Shown: positions 17,435 to 28,140, counted from the stretch's first letter. The stretch: 54,060 bases of DNA from Phycisphaeraceae bacterium (GCA_019636495.1 JAHBXL010000014.1:1-54060), one strand, 5' to 3'. The notes: generated by a model from the sequence alone, not told the origin. Numbers and translations are program-made.

Positions 17435-19690
17435 ATGCCTGCAGACCCATCAAGGCTCGATCCAGACGCACGTACGGTGAGCGACTTTTCCGCGCCGGAT
17501 GCGGGCGTCAGTTCGCGCGCGGCGCGGTCCTCCCGTCCGCTCGTGACGGCCTTGCTTTGTGTCGCGGCTGTGTCGGCATTGCTTTGGGGCCTTTCGTCCG
17601 AGACGACGGCCGCGGATTGGTGGGCCGCGGTTGCGCAGTATCACGTTGATCTTGTGATCGCGTGGGTTGGGGCGCTGGGCTGCATCGGATGGGTGCTTGC
17701 GGTTTCCGGCAAGAGCGGGTCCGGCAGGCGCACGGCGCTTGTTGTCGCCGCGTTGATTCTTGGCACCATGGCATCCGGCTCGCTGTTCGTGAATGCCTAC
17801 GGTCGCAAGGCGACCCGGGCGTTGCGGCAGGCGGTTGAGGGCATTGCGCCGTCCTACGCATCGGGGCTGGAGAATCTCCAGCACTGGGCACTGCCATCGG
17901 ATGCGTCGCCCGACGACCCGCTCTATCTCCGCATGATCGAGACGCAGAAGCGCTGGCTCCGAGTCAACCCGGCGGTCGCGGACATCTACACCTTTCGGCG
18001 CGATGAGGAAGGCCGTTGGCGGCTGATCGTCGACTCCGAGACCGACTACAACCGGGACGGTGAGTATGAAGGGGAACGGGAGCAGCGCACGGCGATCGGC
18101 GAGCCGTACGACAAGGCCAACGACGAACTGAACCGAGCCCTGCGGGGCGAGCATGTGTTCATGGATGTGCCGGACTCCGACCGCTGGGGAACCTGGGTAT
18201 CGGCCTTTGTGCCGATGCGGAACGCCGAGGGCGAGATCGAGGCGGTCCTGGGCGTCGATTTCCCCGCGGCGTCGTGGAACGCGGCCATCGCCACGGCGAG
18301 GATCAGCGCGATCACGTACATCGCCGTGATCATCATCACGTTGACCGCGGGCGGGCTGCTCCAGATCTCTTCGTTACGGCGGTTTGACGAGAGCGTACGC
18401 ATCGGTGAGGTGCTGCGCAAGCAGGCCAGTGCGCTCGACGAGCAGAACGCCCTTCTTGCGCATCGGAGCGGCGAACTCGCCGCGGCGATCTCCGCGGCAC
18501 GGGTCGCCAACCAGGCCAAGAGCGCGTTCCTTGCGAACATGAGTCACGAGATCCGCACGCCCATGACCGCGATTCTCGGTTTCGCGGAGTTTCTCAGGAC
18601 GGACGATCTCCCCGCGGCGGTGCGGGCCGAGCACCTCGACGTGATCCGCCGGAATGGCGAGCACCTGCTCGCGGTCATCAACGACATTCTCGACTTCTCC
18701 AAGATCGAGGCCGGGATGCTGAAGGTCGAGCGCACCGAGTGCTCGATCGTTCGCCTGATCGCCGAGATCGCAACGACCATGCGGCTCCGAGCAGAGGAGA
18801 AGGGCCTCCGGCTCTGTGTCTCGTTCGACGGACCGATCCCCGAGCGCATCCGCTCCGACCCGCCCAGAATCCGGCAGATCCTGCTCAACCTCGTCGGCAA
18901 CGCCATCAAGTTCACACAACAGGGGCAGGTCGAGATCGTCGTTCGGTGCGCCGATGCCGCTTCGGCCGAGCCGCGTCTGCTGATCGATGTGCGCGATTCC
19001 GGCATCGGCATTCGCCCCGAGCACATCGATCACCTCTTCCGACCGTTCGCACAGGCCGATGGCTCCACCACGCGAAAGTTCGGCGGAAGCGGGCTCGGGC
19101 TGGCGATCTCGCGGCGTCTGGCGAACGCGCTCGGGGGCGAGATCACCGTACGGAGCGAGTTCGGCCGCGGCAGCACATTCACCGTGACGCTCGCCACCGG
19201 CGACCTGCACGGCGTTCCGCTGCTGCACGACGCCCATGAAGCGGCGCACGCCTCGCCGGCGGGCGCTCAGGATGCCGCAGAATCGAGCGCCGCCCTGCTG
19301 GGGCACATCCTCGTCGCCGACGATGGAGCCGACAACCGCCGCCTCATCGCCACGCTTCTCCGGCGGTACGGCGCGAGTGTCACGGTCGTCAACAACGGCC
19401 GCGAAGCGGTCGATGCAGCAACTGCCGCCGCCAACGAGGGCCGTGCGTTCGACCTGATCATCCTCGACATGCAGATGCCCGTTCTCGACGGCTACGGCGC
19501 GGCGGCGCAACTGCGAACACTCGGTATCCGCACGCCCATCATCGCGCTCACGGCCCATGCGATGGCCGATGACCGGCAGAAGTGCCTCGACGCCGGCTGC
19601 GATGACTACGCCGCCAAACCGATCGACCGTTCCCGGCTGTACAGGGTCTGCCAGCAGTGGATGGAGTCCGGACGCCGCGCCGCGGCGTGA
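17435..19690 (+). CDS. hybrid sensor histidine kinase/response regulator with periplasmic sensor
   Basis: 751 aa. Three N-terminal hydrophobic segments (about residues 38-55, 70-90, 105-120) are followed by a ~165-residue extracytoplasmic sensor. It has [18 protein letters not shown] and [20 protein letters not shown], resembling a PDC/Cache fold. Another transmembrane helix leads to the HisKA H-box ([13 protein letters not shown]), HATPase ([23 protein letters not shown]) and a receiver ([29 protein letters not shown]). The catalytic half is highly similar to the kinase at 14431 while the sensors differ, pointing to tandem duplication with sensor exchange. GTG at 17432 immediately precedes the chosen ATG. 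Confidence 0.93.
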   Translation: MPADPSRLDPDARTVSDFSAPDAGVSSRAARSSRPLVTALLCVAAVSALLWGLSSETTAADWWAAVAQYHVDLVIAWVGALGCIGWVLAVSGKSGSGRRTALVVAALILGTMASGSLFVNAYGRKATRALRQAVEGIAPSYASGLENLQHWALPSDASPDDPLYLRMIETQKRWLRVNPAVADIYTFRRDEEGRWRLIVDSETDYNRDGEYEGEREQRTAIGEPYDKANDELNRALRGEHVFMDVPDSDRWGTWVSAFVPMRNAEGEIEAVLGVDFPAASWNAAIATARISAITYIAVIIITLTAGGLLQISSLRRFDESVRIGEVLRKQASALDEQNALLAHRSGELAAAISAARVANQAKSAFLANMSHEIRTPMTAILGFAEFLRTDDLPAAVRAEHLDVIRRNGEHLLAVINDILDFSKIEAGMLKVERTECSIVRLIAEIATTMRLRAEEKGLRLCVSFDGPIPERIRSDPPRIRQILLNLVGNAIKFTQQGQVEIVVRCADAASAEPRLLIDVRDSGIGIRPEHIDHLFRPFAQADGSTTRKFGGSGLGLAISRRLANALGGEITVRSEFGRGSTFTVTLATGDLHGVPLLHDAHEAAHASPAGAQDAAESSAALLGHILVADDGADNRRLIATLLRRYGASVTVVNNGREAVDAATAAANEGRAFDLIILDMQMPVLDGYGAAAQLRTLGIRTPIIALTAHAMADDRQKCLDAGCDDYAAKPIDRSRLYRVCQQWMESGRRAAA

Positions 19691-19746
19691 CGGTTCACCG
19701 GGCGTCACGCCGCGGATGGAGACCCCCCCACTTCGATCGCCAGCGG

Positions 19747-19752
19747 TACACT
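19747..19752 (+). promoter_or_regulatory. candidate -10 (TACACT) for leaderless start
   Basis: TACACT ends exactly 6 nt before the ATG at 19759 of the gamma-glutamyltransferase. No convincing -35 is visible. Confidence 0.4.
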
Positions 19753-19758
19753 CTGCGC

Positions 19759-21492
<1,734 letters not shown>

Positions 21493-21501
21493 GTGACTCA
21501 A

Positions 21502-21525
21502 GGTGGGCCGGCACTCCGTGCCGGT
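21502..21525. repeat. REP-like palindromic repeat, copy 2 (intergenic)
   Basis: GGTGGGCCGGCACTCC then GTGCCGGT. GCCGGCAC pairs imperfectly with GTGCCGGT around TCC. It lies 10 bp after the ggt stop, where the hairpin could slow or end transcription before the rhamnosidase gene. 22 of 24 positions match the copy at 3316-3339. Confidence 0.6.
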
Positions 21526-21580
21526 CAATCCTGATTCACTGCTCACAACCCCTCTGTACACTGTGAGTCGGGAGACTCTG

Positions 21581-24559
21581 ATGCACCGAATCAAATTCGT
21601 TTTCACCAGTCTGGTCTTTGCACTCTGTACTCTCGCACCCGCCCGTGCCGACATCGGCGCGCTCACTCCCCACTCGCTCCGCTGCGAGTATCTCACCAAT
21701 CCGCTCGCCATCGAGGAGCCCCACCCGCGCCTCTACTGGCTGCTCGATGCGAGCCGCCGCGCCGAGCACCAGTCCGCCTATCAGGTACTCGTTGCCTCCA
21801 CGCCCGACCTGCTCGCCCAACACCGTGCCGATCTGTGGGACTCGGGCCGCGTCGAATCCCGCCAGATCGCGCACATCGAGTACGCCGGCAAGCCGCTCGC
21901 CTCGCGCCAACCCTGCCACTGGAAGGTCCGCGCCTGGGACCGCGATGGCCGGGCCGGCCCGTGGAGCGAGCCGGCGGTGTGGGAGATGGGCCTGCTCGCG
22001 CCCGAGGACTGGACCGCCCAGTGGATCGAAGCCGGCCCCGGCCCCGTCGATCTCACCATCACCCGCGCGGTGTACTCCACCGAGGATGGCGCGACCTCGA
22101 AGGATGTCACCTCGCATCTCGCCGCGCTTCTCAACAATCGCGGCGGCGATCTCGCTATCACCAACGAGAACCTCGGCGGCGACCCGGCCTACGGAAAGAA
22201 GAAGCGCCTCCGCATCGAGTACACCCACGAGGGCGCAGCCCACACCGCCGAGGCTGCGGAGAACCAGACCGTCTCGCTACCGACGGGTCGGATCCCCTAT
22301 CTCCGCCGCGGCTTTACCGTCAGCAAGCCCATCGCCCGTGCCCGGCTCTACACCACCGCGCTCGGCGTGCACGAAATCACGCTCAACGGCCATCGCATCG
22401 GCGATGATCACCTCTCCCCGGGCTGGACCGACTATCGCAAGCGCGTGCGCTACCGGGCCCACGATGTCACCGCGCTCCTCTCGCGCGGTCCCAACGCGCT
22501 GGGCGCGATGGTCGGGCCGGGCTGGTTCTCCGGCCGAGTCGGCCTCTTTGGCATCAGCCGATTCTACGGCGATTCCCCTGCGCTGCTCGCGCAACTCGAA
22601 GTCTCCTACACCGATGGCTCGACGGAGCGCATCATCACCGATTCCTCGTGGAAGGTCCACGCAGGTCCTTTGCTGATGGCCGACATGATGAAGGGCGAGA
22701 CCTACGACGCGCGGCATGAAATCCCGGGCTGGAACGCCGCGACGTTCGATGATTCAGAGTGGGCCACTGCACAAACGCGCGCCGAGAGTCGCAACCTCCA
22801 GGCCGAGGTTGCCGAGCCCGTCCGCATCATCGAGGAACTCCCCGCCCAGACTGTGACCGAGCCCACGCCGGGCGCATTCATCTTCGACCTCGAGCAGAAC
22901 ATGGTCGGCGTCGTTCGACTCACGCTTCGCGGCCGCGCAGGCCGGCCCATCACCATCCGCCACGGCGAGATGCTCAACCCCGATGGCACGCTCTACACCG
23001 CCAACCTCCGCGGCGCGCCCTCCATCGACACCTACACGCCCGCTTCCGATGCCGAGTTCACCTGGCAGCCTCGATTCACGTTTCACGGATTCCGATACGT
23101 CGAACTCACCGGCCTCGATTCGCGCCCCGATCTCGACGCCGTCACCGGCCTCGCGCTTTCTTCCGACATGCCCGATGCCGGCACGTTCGAATGCTCCGAC
23201 CCGCGCCTCAACCGGCTCCAGTCCAACATCGTCTGGGGTCTTCGCGGCAACTATCTCAGCATCCCCACCGACTGCCCGCAGCGCGATGAGCGCATGGGGT
23301 GGATGGCCGACACCCAGGTCTTCGTCCCCACCGCGGCGTACAACGCCGACATCGCCGCGTTCATGACCAAGTGGATGACCGACGTTATCGATGCCCAGCG
23401 CGAAGATGGTGCGCACTCCGATGTCGCCCCCGTCACCCGCGGCCTGACGTACGGCACGCCCGCATGGGCCGATGCCGGGACCATCGTCCCCTGGCTCATG
23501 TACGAGATCTACGCGGACAAGCGACTGCTGGAACGCTGCATCGACTCGATGATCAAGTGGGTGGAGTGGTGCCGCACGCACAGCACCAATCTGCTTCGCG
23601 ACCGCGATCGCGGCAACGATTACGGCGACTGGCTGAGCATTAGCGCCGACACGCCCAAGGATGTCCTCGGCACCGCGTACTTCGCGCACTCGGCCGATCT
23701 CGTCGCGCGCAGCCTTCGCGTGCTCGGCCGTGTCGAAGAAGCGGAGAGGTACGAGCGATTGTTCGAGGACATCAAGGCGGCGTTCAACGCCGCGTACGTA
23801 GCGGCCGATGGCCGCATCAAGGGCGACACGCAGACGGTGTACATCCTTGGCCTGCGCTTCAACTTGCTGTCTGATGATCACCGCAAGCGCGCGATGGAGT
23901 ACCTCGTCGCCGACATCGAATCCAAGGGCAACCGCCTCTCCACCGGCTTTGTCGGCGTCAGCCACCTGCTGCCCGTGCTCTCGGGCAACGGCAAGCCCGA
24001 TGTCGCCTACAAACTTCTGCTGCAGGACGAGTTCCCCTCCTGGCTCTACAGCGTCAAGCACGGCGCAACCACCATCTGGGAGCGATGGAACGGCTACACG
24101 CCCGAGACCGGCCCGCACCCAGACATCGGCATGAACTCCTTCAACCACTACGCCCTCGGCTCGTGCGGGCAGTGGATGTTCAGCGATGTTGCGGGGATCC
24201 GCGAGTCGCAAGATCCGCGTACGCGAGCCGACTGGCTCATCCGGCCGCTCTACCACGGTCCCCTCACATCCGCCGGCGCCGAGTATCGCTCCATCCGCGG
24301 CACGGTCGCGTGCCGTTGGTCCAAGAGTGACTCCGAGTTCCTGCTGCACCTGCGCGTGCCGCCGAACACCACCGCCTTGCTCCGGATCCCGGGCGGTGGC
24401 ATCGCCGATGTGCGAGAATCCGGTGTGCCGGTCAAGAATGCCGAGGGCGTTGCGGTCTTGCTCAACGACGGCGGCACTTCCGATTTGCTCGTGCGCTCAG
24501 GCGAGTACGCCTTCCGGGTTGATCTCCTGAAGCCCGTACGCACGCCGACAACACGCTGA
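21581..24559 (+). CDS. secreted alpha-L-rhamnosidase, GH78
   Basis: 992 aa. A signal peptide (cleavage after ARA, about residue 23) is followed by fibronectin-like and beta-sandwich domains. The (alpha/alpha)6 barrel then carries DCPQRDERMGW, whose Glu570 matches the GH78 general acid. KHGATTIWERWNG carries Glu834, the likely general base. A C-terminal beta-sandwich ends the protein. It should release terminal alpha-L-rhamnose from polysaccharides, glycosides or pectin-type side chains in the periplasm or outside. GGGAG precedes the ATG by about 7 nt. The region between about residues 165 and 230 reads like an insertion in the N-terminal sandwich. No other glycan-degradation genes are adjacent. 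Confidence 0.93.
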   Translation: MHRIKFVFTSLVFALCTLAPARADIGALTPHSLRCEYLTNPLAIEEPHPRLYWLLDASRRAEHQSAYQVLVASTPDLLAQHRADLWDSGRVESRQIAHIEYAGKPLASRQPCHWKVRAWDRDGRAGPWSEPAVWEMGLLAPEDWTAQWIEAGPGPVDLTITRAVYSTEDGATSKDVTSHLAALLNNRGGDLAITNENLGGDPAYGKKKRLRIEYTHEGAAHTAEAAENQTVSLPTGRIPYLRRGFTVSKPIARARLYTTALGVHEITLNGHRIGDDHLSPGWTDYRKRVRYRAHDVTALLSRGPNALGAMVGPGWFSGRVGLFGISRFYGDSPALLAQLEVSYTDGSTERIITDSSWKVHAGPLLMADMMKGETYDARHEIPGWNAATFDDSEWATAQTRAESRNLQAEVAEPVRIIEELPAQTVTEPTPGAFIFDLEQNMVGVVRLTLRGRAGRPITIRHGEMLNPDGTLYTANLRGAPSIDTYTPASDAEFTWQPRFTFHGFRYVELTGLDSRPDLDAVTGLALSSDMPDAGTFECSDPRLNRLQSNIVWGLRGNYLSIPTDCPQRDERMGWMADTQVFVPTAAYNADIAAFMTKWMTDVIDAQREDGAHSDVAPVTRGLTYGTPAWADAGTIVPWLMYEIYADKRLLERCIDSMIKWVEWCRTHSTNLLRDRDRGNDYGDWLSISADTPKDVLGTAYFAHSADLVARSLRVLGRVEEAERYERLFEDIKAAFNAAYVAADGRIKGDTQTVYILGLRFNLLSDDHRKRAMEYLVADIESKGNRLSTGFVGVSHLLPVLSGNGKPDVAYKLLLQDEFPSWLYSVKHGATTIWERWNGYTPETGPHPDIGMNSFNHYALGSCGQWMFSDVAGIRESQDPRTRADWLIRPLYHGPLTSAGAEYRSIRGTVACRWSKSDSEFLLHLRVPPNTTALLRIPGGGIADVRESGVPVKNAEGVAVLLNDGGTSDLLVRSGEYAFRVDLLKPVRTPTTR

Positions 24560-24599
24560 CGCGCCGGTCGAAGCGCCCTCGGAATTCCAAACCCGCTCC

Positions 24600-24627
24600 T
24601 TGACATATGCCCATATCGGCATATACT
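24600..24627 (+). promoter_or_regulatory. arsR promoter with overlapping palindromic operator
   Basis: TTGACA (24600-24605), a 16-bp spacer and TATACT (24622-24627) form a near-consensus sigma-70 promoter. The spacer is almost filled by a palindrome, ATATGCC (24605-24611), six bases, GGCATAT (24618-24624), a good candidate for the ArsR operator. TATACT ends 6 nt before the ATG, so the transcript is probably leaderless. Repressor binding here would block RNA polymerase. Confidence 0.75.
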
Positions 24628-24633
24628 CAGCGC

Positions 24634-25020
24634 ATGGCACGAGCCGCCACCACCACCGACGTCTTCAACGCGGTCGCCGAGCCGCGCCGCCGTCAGATAC
24701 TCGACCTGCTCGCCGCGGCAGGGCCGTGCGCCGTCGGCGCGATCGTCATCGCCCTCGGCCTGCCGCAGCCCGCCGTTTCCAAGCACCTCGGCGTGCTGCG
24801 CGAAGTCGGCCTCGTCTCCGTCGAGAAGCACGGCCAGAGCCGCGTCTACCAGCTCAACGCCAAGGAGATCCAGGCCGTGCACGAATGGACCCGAACCTTC
24901 GAACGCTTCTGGACGCACAAACTGGATCGGATCAAGCACCGCGCCGAGGCCCGGGCCCGCGCGCAGGGCCATCCATTCGCTATCGCCGCCGCCGCGGCGA
25001 GAAAGGACCGTGCATCATGA
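24634..25020 (+). CDS. ArsR family transcriptional regulator
   Basis: 128 aa winged-helix repressor. The motif AVAEPRRRQILDLLA, the recognition-helix region LPQPAVSKHLGVLREVGLV and the wing (VEKHGQSRVYQL) are typical of the ArsR subgroup found next to AHSA1/SRPBCC genes. No cysteine cluster for metal sensing is visible (one Cys, in GPCAVG), so metal response is unlikely. It overlaps the next gene by 4 bp (ATGA). The promoter holds a palindrome between -35 and -10, consistent with autoregulation. The chosen ATG is 6 nt after the -10 box. Confidence 0.92.
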   Translation: MARAATTTDVFNAVAEPRRRQILDLLAAAGPCAVGAIVIALGLPQPAVSKHLGVLREVGLVSVEKHGQSRVYQLNAKEIQAVHEWTRTFERFWTHKLDRIKHRAEARARAQGHPFAIAAAAARKDRAS

Positions 25021-25535
25021 CCACCCCCCCACTCACCCCCCCACTCACCCCCCCACTCACCTCCGCCCCGTCGCCCCCGACGATCAGCAAGTCGGTTCAA
25101 TCGATCAACGTGATCAAGGAGATCGACATCGCCGCGACGCCGGAGATCGTCTTTGAGGGCTTGCTCGAGGAGATGGGCCCGGGAAGCGAGATGCCCGATG
25201 GCACGCCCTTCCACATGAAACTCGAACCTTGGCCCGGCGGCCGCTGGTACCGCGACACCGGCAACAACACCGGCCACTTCTGGGCCCACGTGCAGGTCAT
25301 CAAGCCGCCCCCGCACCCCTACCCCGTGCTCGAAGTCAGCGGCCCCATGTTCATGTCGTACCCGGCCGTTTCGCACGTGCAGTACCGCCTCATCCCCCAC
25401 GCCCGCGGCACAACACTCCGCATCACCCACCGCGCCATCGGCCTCATCCCCGAGCAGGATGCCGCCGGCGTGCACGAGGGCTGGCAGCACGGGCTCGACC
25501 GAATCAAGATGATCGCCGAACGCCGCGAGCGCTGA
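25017..25535 (+). CDS. SRPBCC/AHSA1 domain protein
   Basis: 172 aa. The helix-grip fold signature is visible in IKEIDIAATPEIVFEGL, KLEPWPGGRWYRD and the C-terminal helix HEGWQHGLDRIKMIAERR. These proteins bind hydrophobic ligands; the function here is unknown. The start overlaps the arsR stop (ATGA), so they form one operon and the protein is probably the regulator's target. The N-terminal ~22 residues are low complexity (three PPLT repeats) and precede the conserved domain. Confidence 0.85.
   Translation: MTTPPLTPPLTPPLTSAPSPPTISKSVQSINVIKEIDIAATPEIVFEGLLEEMGPGSEMPDGTPFHMKLEPWPGGRWYRDTGNNTGHFWAHVQVIKPPPHPYPVLEVSGPMFMSYPAVSHVQYRLIPHARGTTLRITHRAIGLIPEQDAAGVHEGWQHGLDRIKMIAERRER
25023..25061 (+). 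repeat. 12-bp in-frame tandem repeat, about 3.25 copies
   Basis: The unit ACCCCCCCACTC is repeated three times, plus one extra ACC. It encodes Thr-Pro-Pro-Leu repeats at the N-terminus of the SRPBCC protein. Because the unit is a multiple of three, copy-number change would keep the frame. Confidence 0.85.
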
Positions 25536-25592
25536 ACGCGGTTACACTCCTCAATCGGTCTCACACCATCACCACACTTCAGGATCAACACC

Positions 25593-25952
25593 ATGCCATA
25601 CGTCGACGGCTTCGTTCTCGTTGTCCCCACCAAGAACATCAAGGCGTACAAGAAACTGGCCACGCTCGGCGCGAAGGTGTGGAAGGACCACGGCGCGCTC
25701 GAGTATCGCGAGTGCGTCGGCGACGACTTGAAGGTCCCGTTCGGCCTGCAGTTTCCCAAACTCACCAAGGCCAAGGCCGGTGAGACCGTGGTCTTCTCGT
25801 GGATCGTCTACAAGTCCAAGGCCGACCGCAATCGAGTCAACGCCAAGGTCATGAAGGACCCGCGCATGGCCGCGGCGTGCGATCCCGGGAACATGCCATT
25901 CGACGTGAAGAAGATGTCGTGGGGCGGGTTCAAGGTCCTTGTCGGGGCTTGA
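25593..25952 (+). CDS. DUF1428 (YbaA-like) protein
   Basis: 119 aa. The family wording is clear: YVDGFVLVVPTKN, the middle GALEYRECVGDD, FSWIVYKSKADRNRVNAKVM and the end MPFDVKKMSWGGF. It is a small alpha/beta protein of the dimeric ferredoxin-like type with no known reaction. It lies 57 bp after the SRPBCC gene on the same strand. A TACACT at about 25542-25547 could start a separate transcript with a leader of roughly 40 nt. Confidence 0.92.
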   Translation: MPYVDGFVLVVPTKNIKAYKKLATLGAKVWKDHGALEYRECVGDDLKVPFGLQFPKLTKAKAGETVVFSWIVYKSKADRNRVNAKVMKDPRMAAACDPGNMPFDVKKMSWGGFKVLVGA

Positions 25953-26080
25953 AGCACGCTGCACCGGACGACCGCCGCCGCGAATGCGGTCCTTCGCACA
26001 TCCGACCCGAATCACGATCCGCCGCCCGGCCCGGGCGCGCCATCATGGCGAGCCGGGGCAGGGGCCCGCCGAGTCCAGCC

Positions 26081-26470
26081 ATGCATGCCAACCCCAAAGG
26101 TCTGACCGTCGTCGGCCTCGTCCTGACCGCGCTGGTCGCGCTTTTGCTCACGTTCAGCGCGGTCATGAAGTTCCTCCGCCCGCCCGAGATGATCGAGCAG
26201 TTCGAGGGCGTGCTCGGCTATCCCGCGCGCCTCGCTGTGCCCATCGGCATGGTCGAACTGCTCTGTGTCGTGCTGTTCATCATTCCCCGCACCGCCGCGC
26301 TCGGCGCGGTCCTGCTCACCGGCTATCTCGGCGGGGCCATCGCCACCCACGTCCGCATCGGCGATCAGTTCATCGCGCCGGTCATCGTCGGCGTCGTCGT
26401 CTGGCTCGCCCTGTTCATGCGCGATCCGCGTGTCCGTTCGCTGCTGCCGTTGCGGCGGACAACACGCTGA
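26081..26470 (+). CDS. DoxX-like family membrane protein
   Basis: 129 aa with four transmembrane helices (about residues 8-28, 47-67, 72-92, 98-117). The pattern FSAVMKFLRPPEM, GYPARLAVPIGMVELLCVVL and TGYLGGAIATHVRIG is characteristic of DoxX-like family proteins, which commonly sit beside ArsR/SRPBCC genes. The function is unknown. The ATG at 26081 gives the first helix directly; an in-frame ATG at 26045 adds 12 Arg/Gly/Pro-rich residues and is less likely. Confidence 0.85.
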   Translation: MHANPKGLTVVGLVLTALVALLLTFSAVMKFLRPPEMIEQFEGVLGYPARLAVPIGMVELLCVVLFIIPRTAALGAVLLTGYLGGAIATHVRIGDQFIAPVIVGVVVWLALFMRDPRVRSLLPLRRTTR

Positions 26471-26575
26471 CAGCGGGTCCCGCGCGAAGTGCCCCGTGCT
26501 CCCTCCGGCGCTCGGCATCTGCCGGGCGCGGGGCGGGCGGAGTCCCCGCATCAACCGCGTCATGGTCTTTCACAC

Positions 26576-27517
26576 GTGCCCACCAATGACCCCGCGCGAG
26601 ATCTTCCCCCTCACGCAGATGAGCACGCCCCCGTGCTCCTGCACGAGACGGTCCGCGCGCTGGCGCTCCGGCCCGGTGCAATCGTCGTAGACTGCACGCT
26701 CGGGCTCGGCGGGCACTCCGCCGCGATGCTGCCCCGTATCCACCCCGGCGGCCGCCTCATCGGCCTCGATCTCGACCCAGCCAACATCGCCAAGGCCCGC
26801 GAGCGGCTGCAATGGGTCGGCGGCCGGTTCGATCTTTTCCACTCGAACTTCGCCGCGCTTCCGAGGGTTCTCGCCCAAGCCGGTGTCGAACATGGCCGCG
26901 TCGATGCCCTCCTGGCCGATATCGGCGTCGCCAGCACGCAGATTGATGATCCCGACCGCGGCTTCTCTTACCGGCGTGATGGGCCGCTCGACATGCGCAT
27001 GGACCCGACACGCGGCCAGCCTGCCTCGGCGCTCCTCAACCGCTTGAGCGAGTCCGAACTCGCCGCCGTGTTCCTTGAACTCGGCGATGAGACCGATGCC
27101 CCGCAGATCGCCCGCCTCATCGTCGAGCGTCGCTCGCGCCAGCCCATCACGACAACGAACGAACTGATGGCCATCATCTGCGAAGCCCGCGACTTCACCA
27201 TCGAGCGAGCCTCGCACGCCAAACTGCATCCCGCAGCACGCACATTTCAGGCACTGCGCATCCTCGTCAACCGCGAACTGGCCAACCTCGACCGCCTGCT
27301 CGCCATCCTGCCCGAGGTCCTCAAGCCCGGCGGCGTTGGTGCGATCATCACCTTCCACTCCGGCGAAGACCGCCGCGTGAAGAACGCCTTCCGCGAAGGT
27401 CTGCGCAACGGCATCTATTCCGAGGAGACGCGCGATCCGATCATCGCGACCGATGCCGAGCAGCGAGCCAACCCGCGCGCCCGATCGGCCAAACTCCGCT
27501 GGGTCCGCCGCGCCTGA
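26576..27517 (+). CDS. rsmH: 16S rRNA (cytosine(1402)-N4)-methyltransferase
   Basis: 313 aa. It N4-methylates C1402 in the ribosomal decoding centre. Signatures are HAPVLLHETV, DCTLGLGGHSAAML (SAM-binding), GLDLDPANIAKA, DPDRGFSYRRDGPLDMRMD and the C-terminal GGVGAIITFHSGEDRRVK. A GTG start at 26576 places the conserved HxPVLLxE at the usual position; no good Shine-Dalgarno is seen. In most bacteria rsmH (mraW) lies in the division/cell-wall cluster with mraZ and ftsL; here it stands alone, as might be expected in a lineage lacking a typical dcw cluster. Confidence 0.95.
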   Translation: MPTNDPARDLPPHADEHAPVLLHETVRALALRPGAIVVDCTLGLGGHSAAMLPRIHPGGRLIGLDLDPANIAKARERLQWVGGRFDLFHSNFAALPRVLAQAGVEHGRVDALLADIGVASTQIDDPDRGFSYRRDGPLDMRMDPTRGQPASALLNRLSESELAAVFLELGDETDAPQIARLIVERRSRQPITTTNELMAIICEARDFTIERASHAKLHPAARTFQALRILVNRELANLDRLLAILPEVLKPGGVGAIITFHSGEDRRVKNAFREGLRNGIYSEETRDPIIATDAEQRANPRARSAKLRWVRRA

Positions 27518-27541
27518 GAGACTCTCCGCGCAGAGGCTTGA

Positions 27542-27563
27542 GGCCGTTCAAGATTCAACGGCC
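27542..27563. other. hairpin between convergent rsmH and VOC genes
   Basis: GGCCGTT (27542-27548) pairs perfectly with AACGGCC (27557-27563) around an 8-nt loop. It lies in the 92-bp gap between convergent genes and may help end both transcripts, but there is no T run. Confidence 0.45.
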
Positions 27564-27609
27564 CATGGGCTTGGGCAGGCAGAGAGCCGCCAACCTATGC
27601 CTTCGGCGA

Positions 27610-28140
27610 TTACTTCGGCCGCGGCACGTGCTGATCGATCAGGATCGGGTTTCCATCCGGGTCGAACAGAAAGAACGCCGCCGGGCCCGTCGAGTTCTCA
27701 TCGGCCTTCAGGTTCAGTGCCACACCCTGGGCCAGCAGCCGCTTTTGCAGATCGCGCACATCCTCGAACTTCTCCAGCGTCTGCGCCTTGCGGTCCCACC
27801 CGGGGTTGAAGGTCAGCGTGTTCTTCTCGAACATCCCCTGGAACAGCCCGATCGTGCACGTGTCGTTCTGCATGATCAGCCAGTTCGCGCTCGGGTCGCC
27901 CCCGAATGCCTTGAACCCGAGTTTCTCGTAGAACGCCTTCGACGCCGCGAGGTCCTTCACCGCGAGGCTGATCGAAAAGTTGCCGAGTTGCATGTTCGGC
28001 TCCTCCTTTACAATGGCCCGATTGTCTTGCGCGATCTCTCTCTCGCCCGAGCAGCCCGCGGCACAAAGGGCCGACAGAGCAATCAATGCCAGCGCTCCGG
28101 TGCGCCCGACAATCCGCTTATGCGCGTGAAGTTTCAGCAT
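27610..28140 (-). CDS. VOC/glyoxalase-fold protein, possible lipoprotein
   Basis: 176 aa from the ATG at 28140. An N-terminal signal with a plausible lipobox ending AAGC (about residue 30) precedes a VOC (glyoxalase/bleomycin-resistance) domain: LGNFSISLAVKDLAASKAFYEKLGF, a middle NPGWDRKAQTLEKFEDV and an end FFLFDPDGNPILIDQHV. The fold binds a metal in many relatives; the substrate is unknown. An internal ATG at 27993, where many family members begin, has a near-perfect AAGGAGGA 7 nt upstream. So either a lipoprotein, a cytosolic 127-aa form, or both may be made. It is divergent from the kinase fusion. Confidence 0.8.
   Translation of the reverse strand: MLKLHAHKRIVGRTGALALIALSALCAAGCSGEREIAQDNRAIVKEEPNMQLGNFSISLAVKDLAASKAFYEKLGFKAFGGDPSANWLIMQNDTCTIGLFQGMFEKNTLTFNPGWDRKAQTLEKFEDVRDLQKRLLAQGVALNLKADENSTGPAAFFLFDPDGNPILIDQHVPRPK
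28001..28008 (-). promoter_or_regulatory. strong internal Shine-Dalgarno (AAGGAGGA)
   Basis: On the minus strand AAGGAGGA ends 7 nt before the in-frame ATG at 27993. It is among the strongest ribosome-binding sites in the window and decides whether the VOC gene has a second, cytosolic start. Confidence 0.6.
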
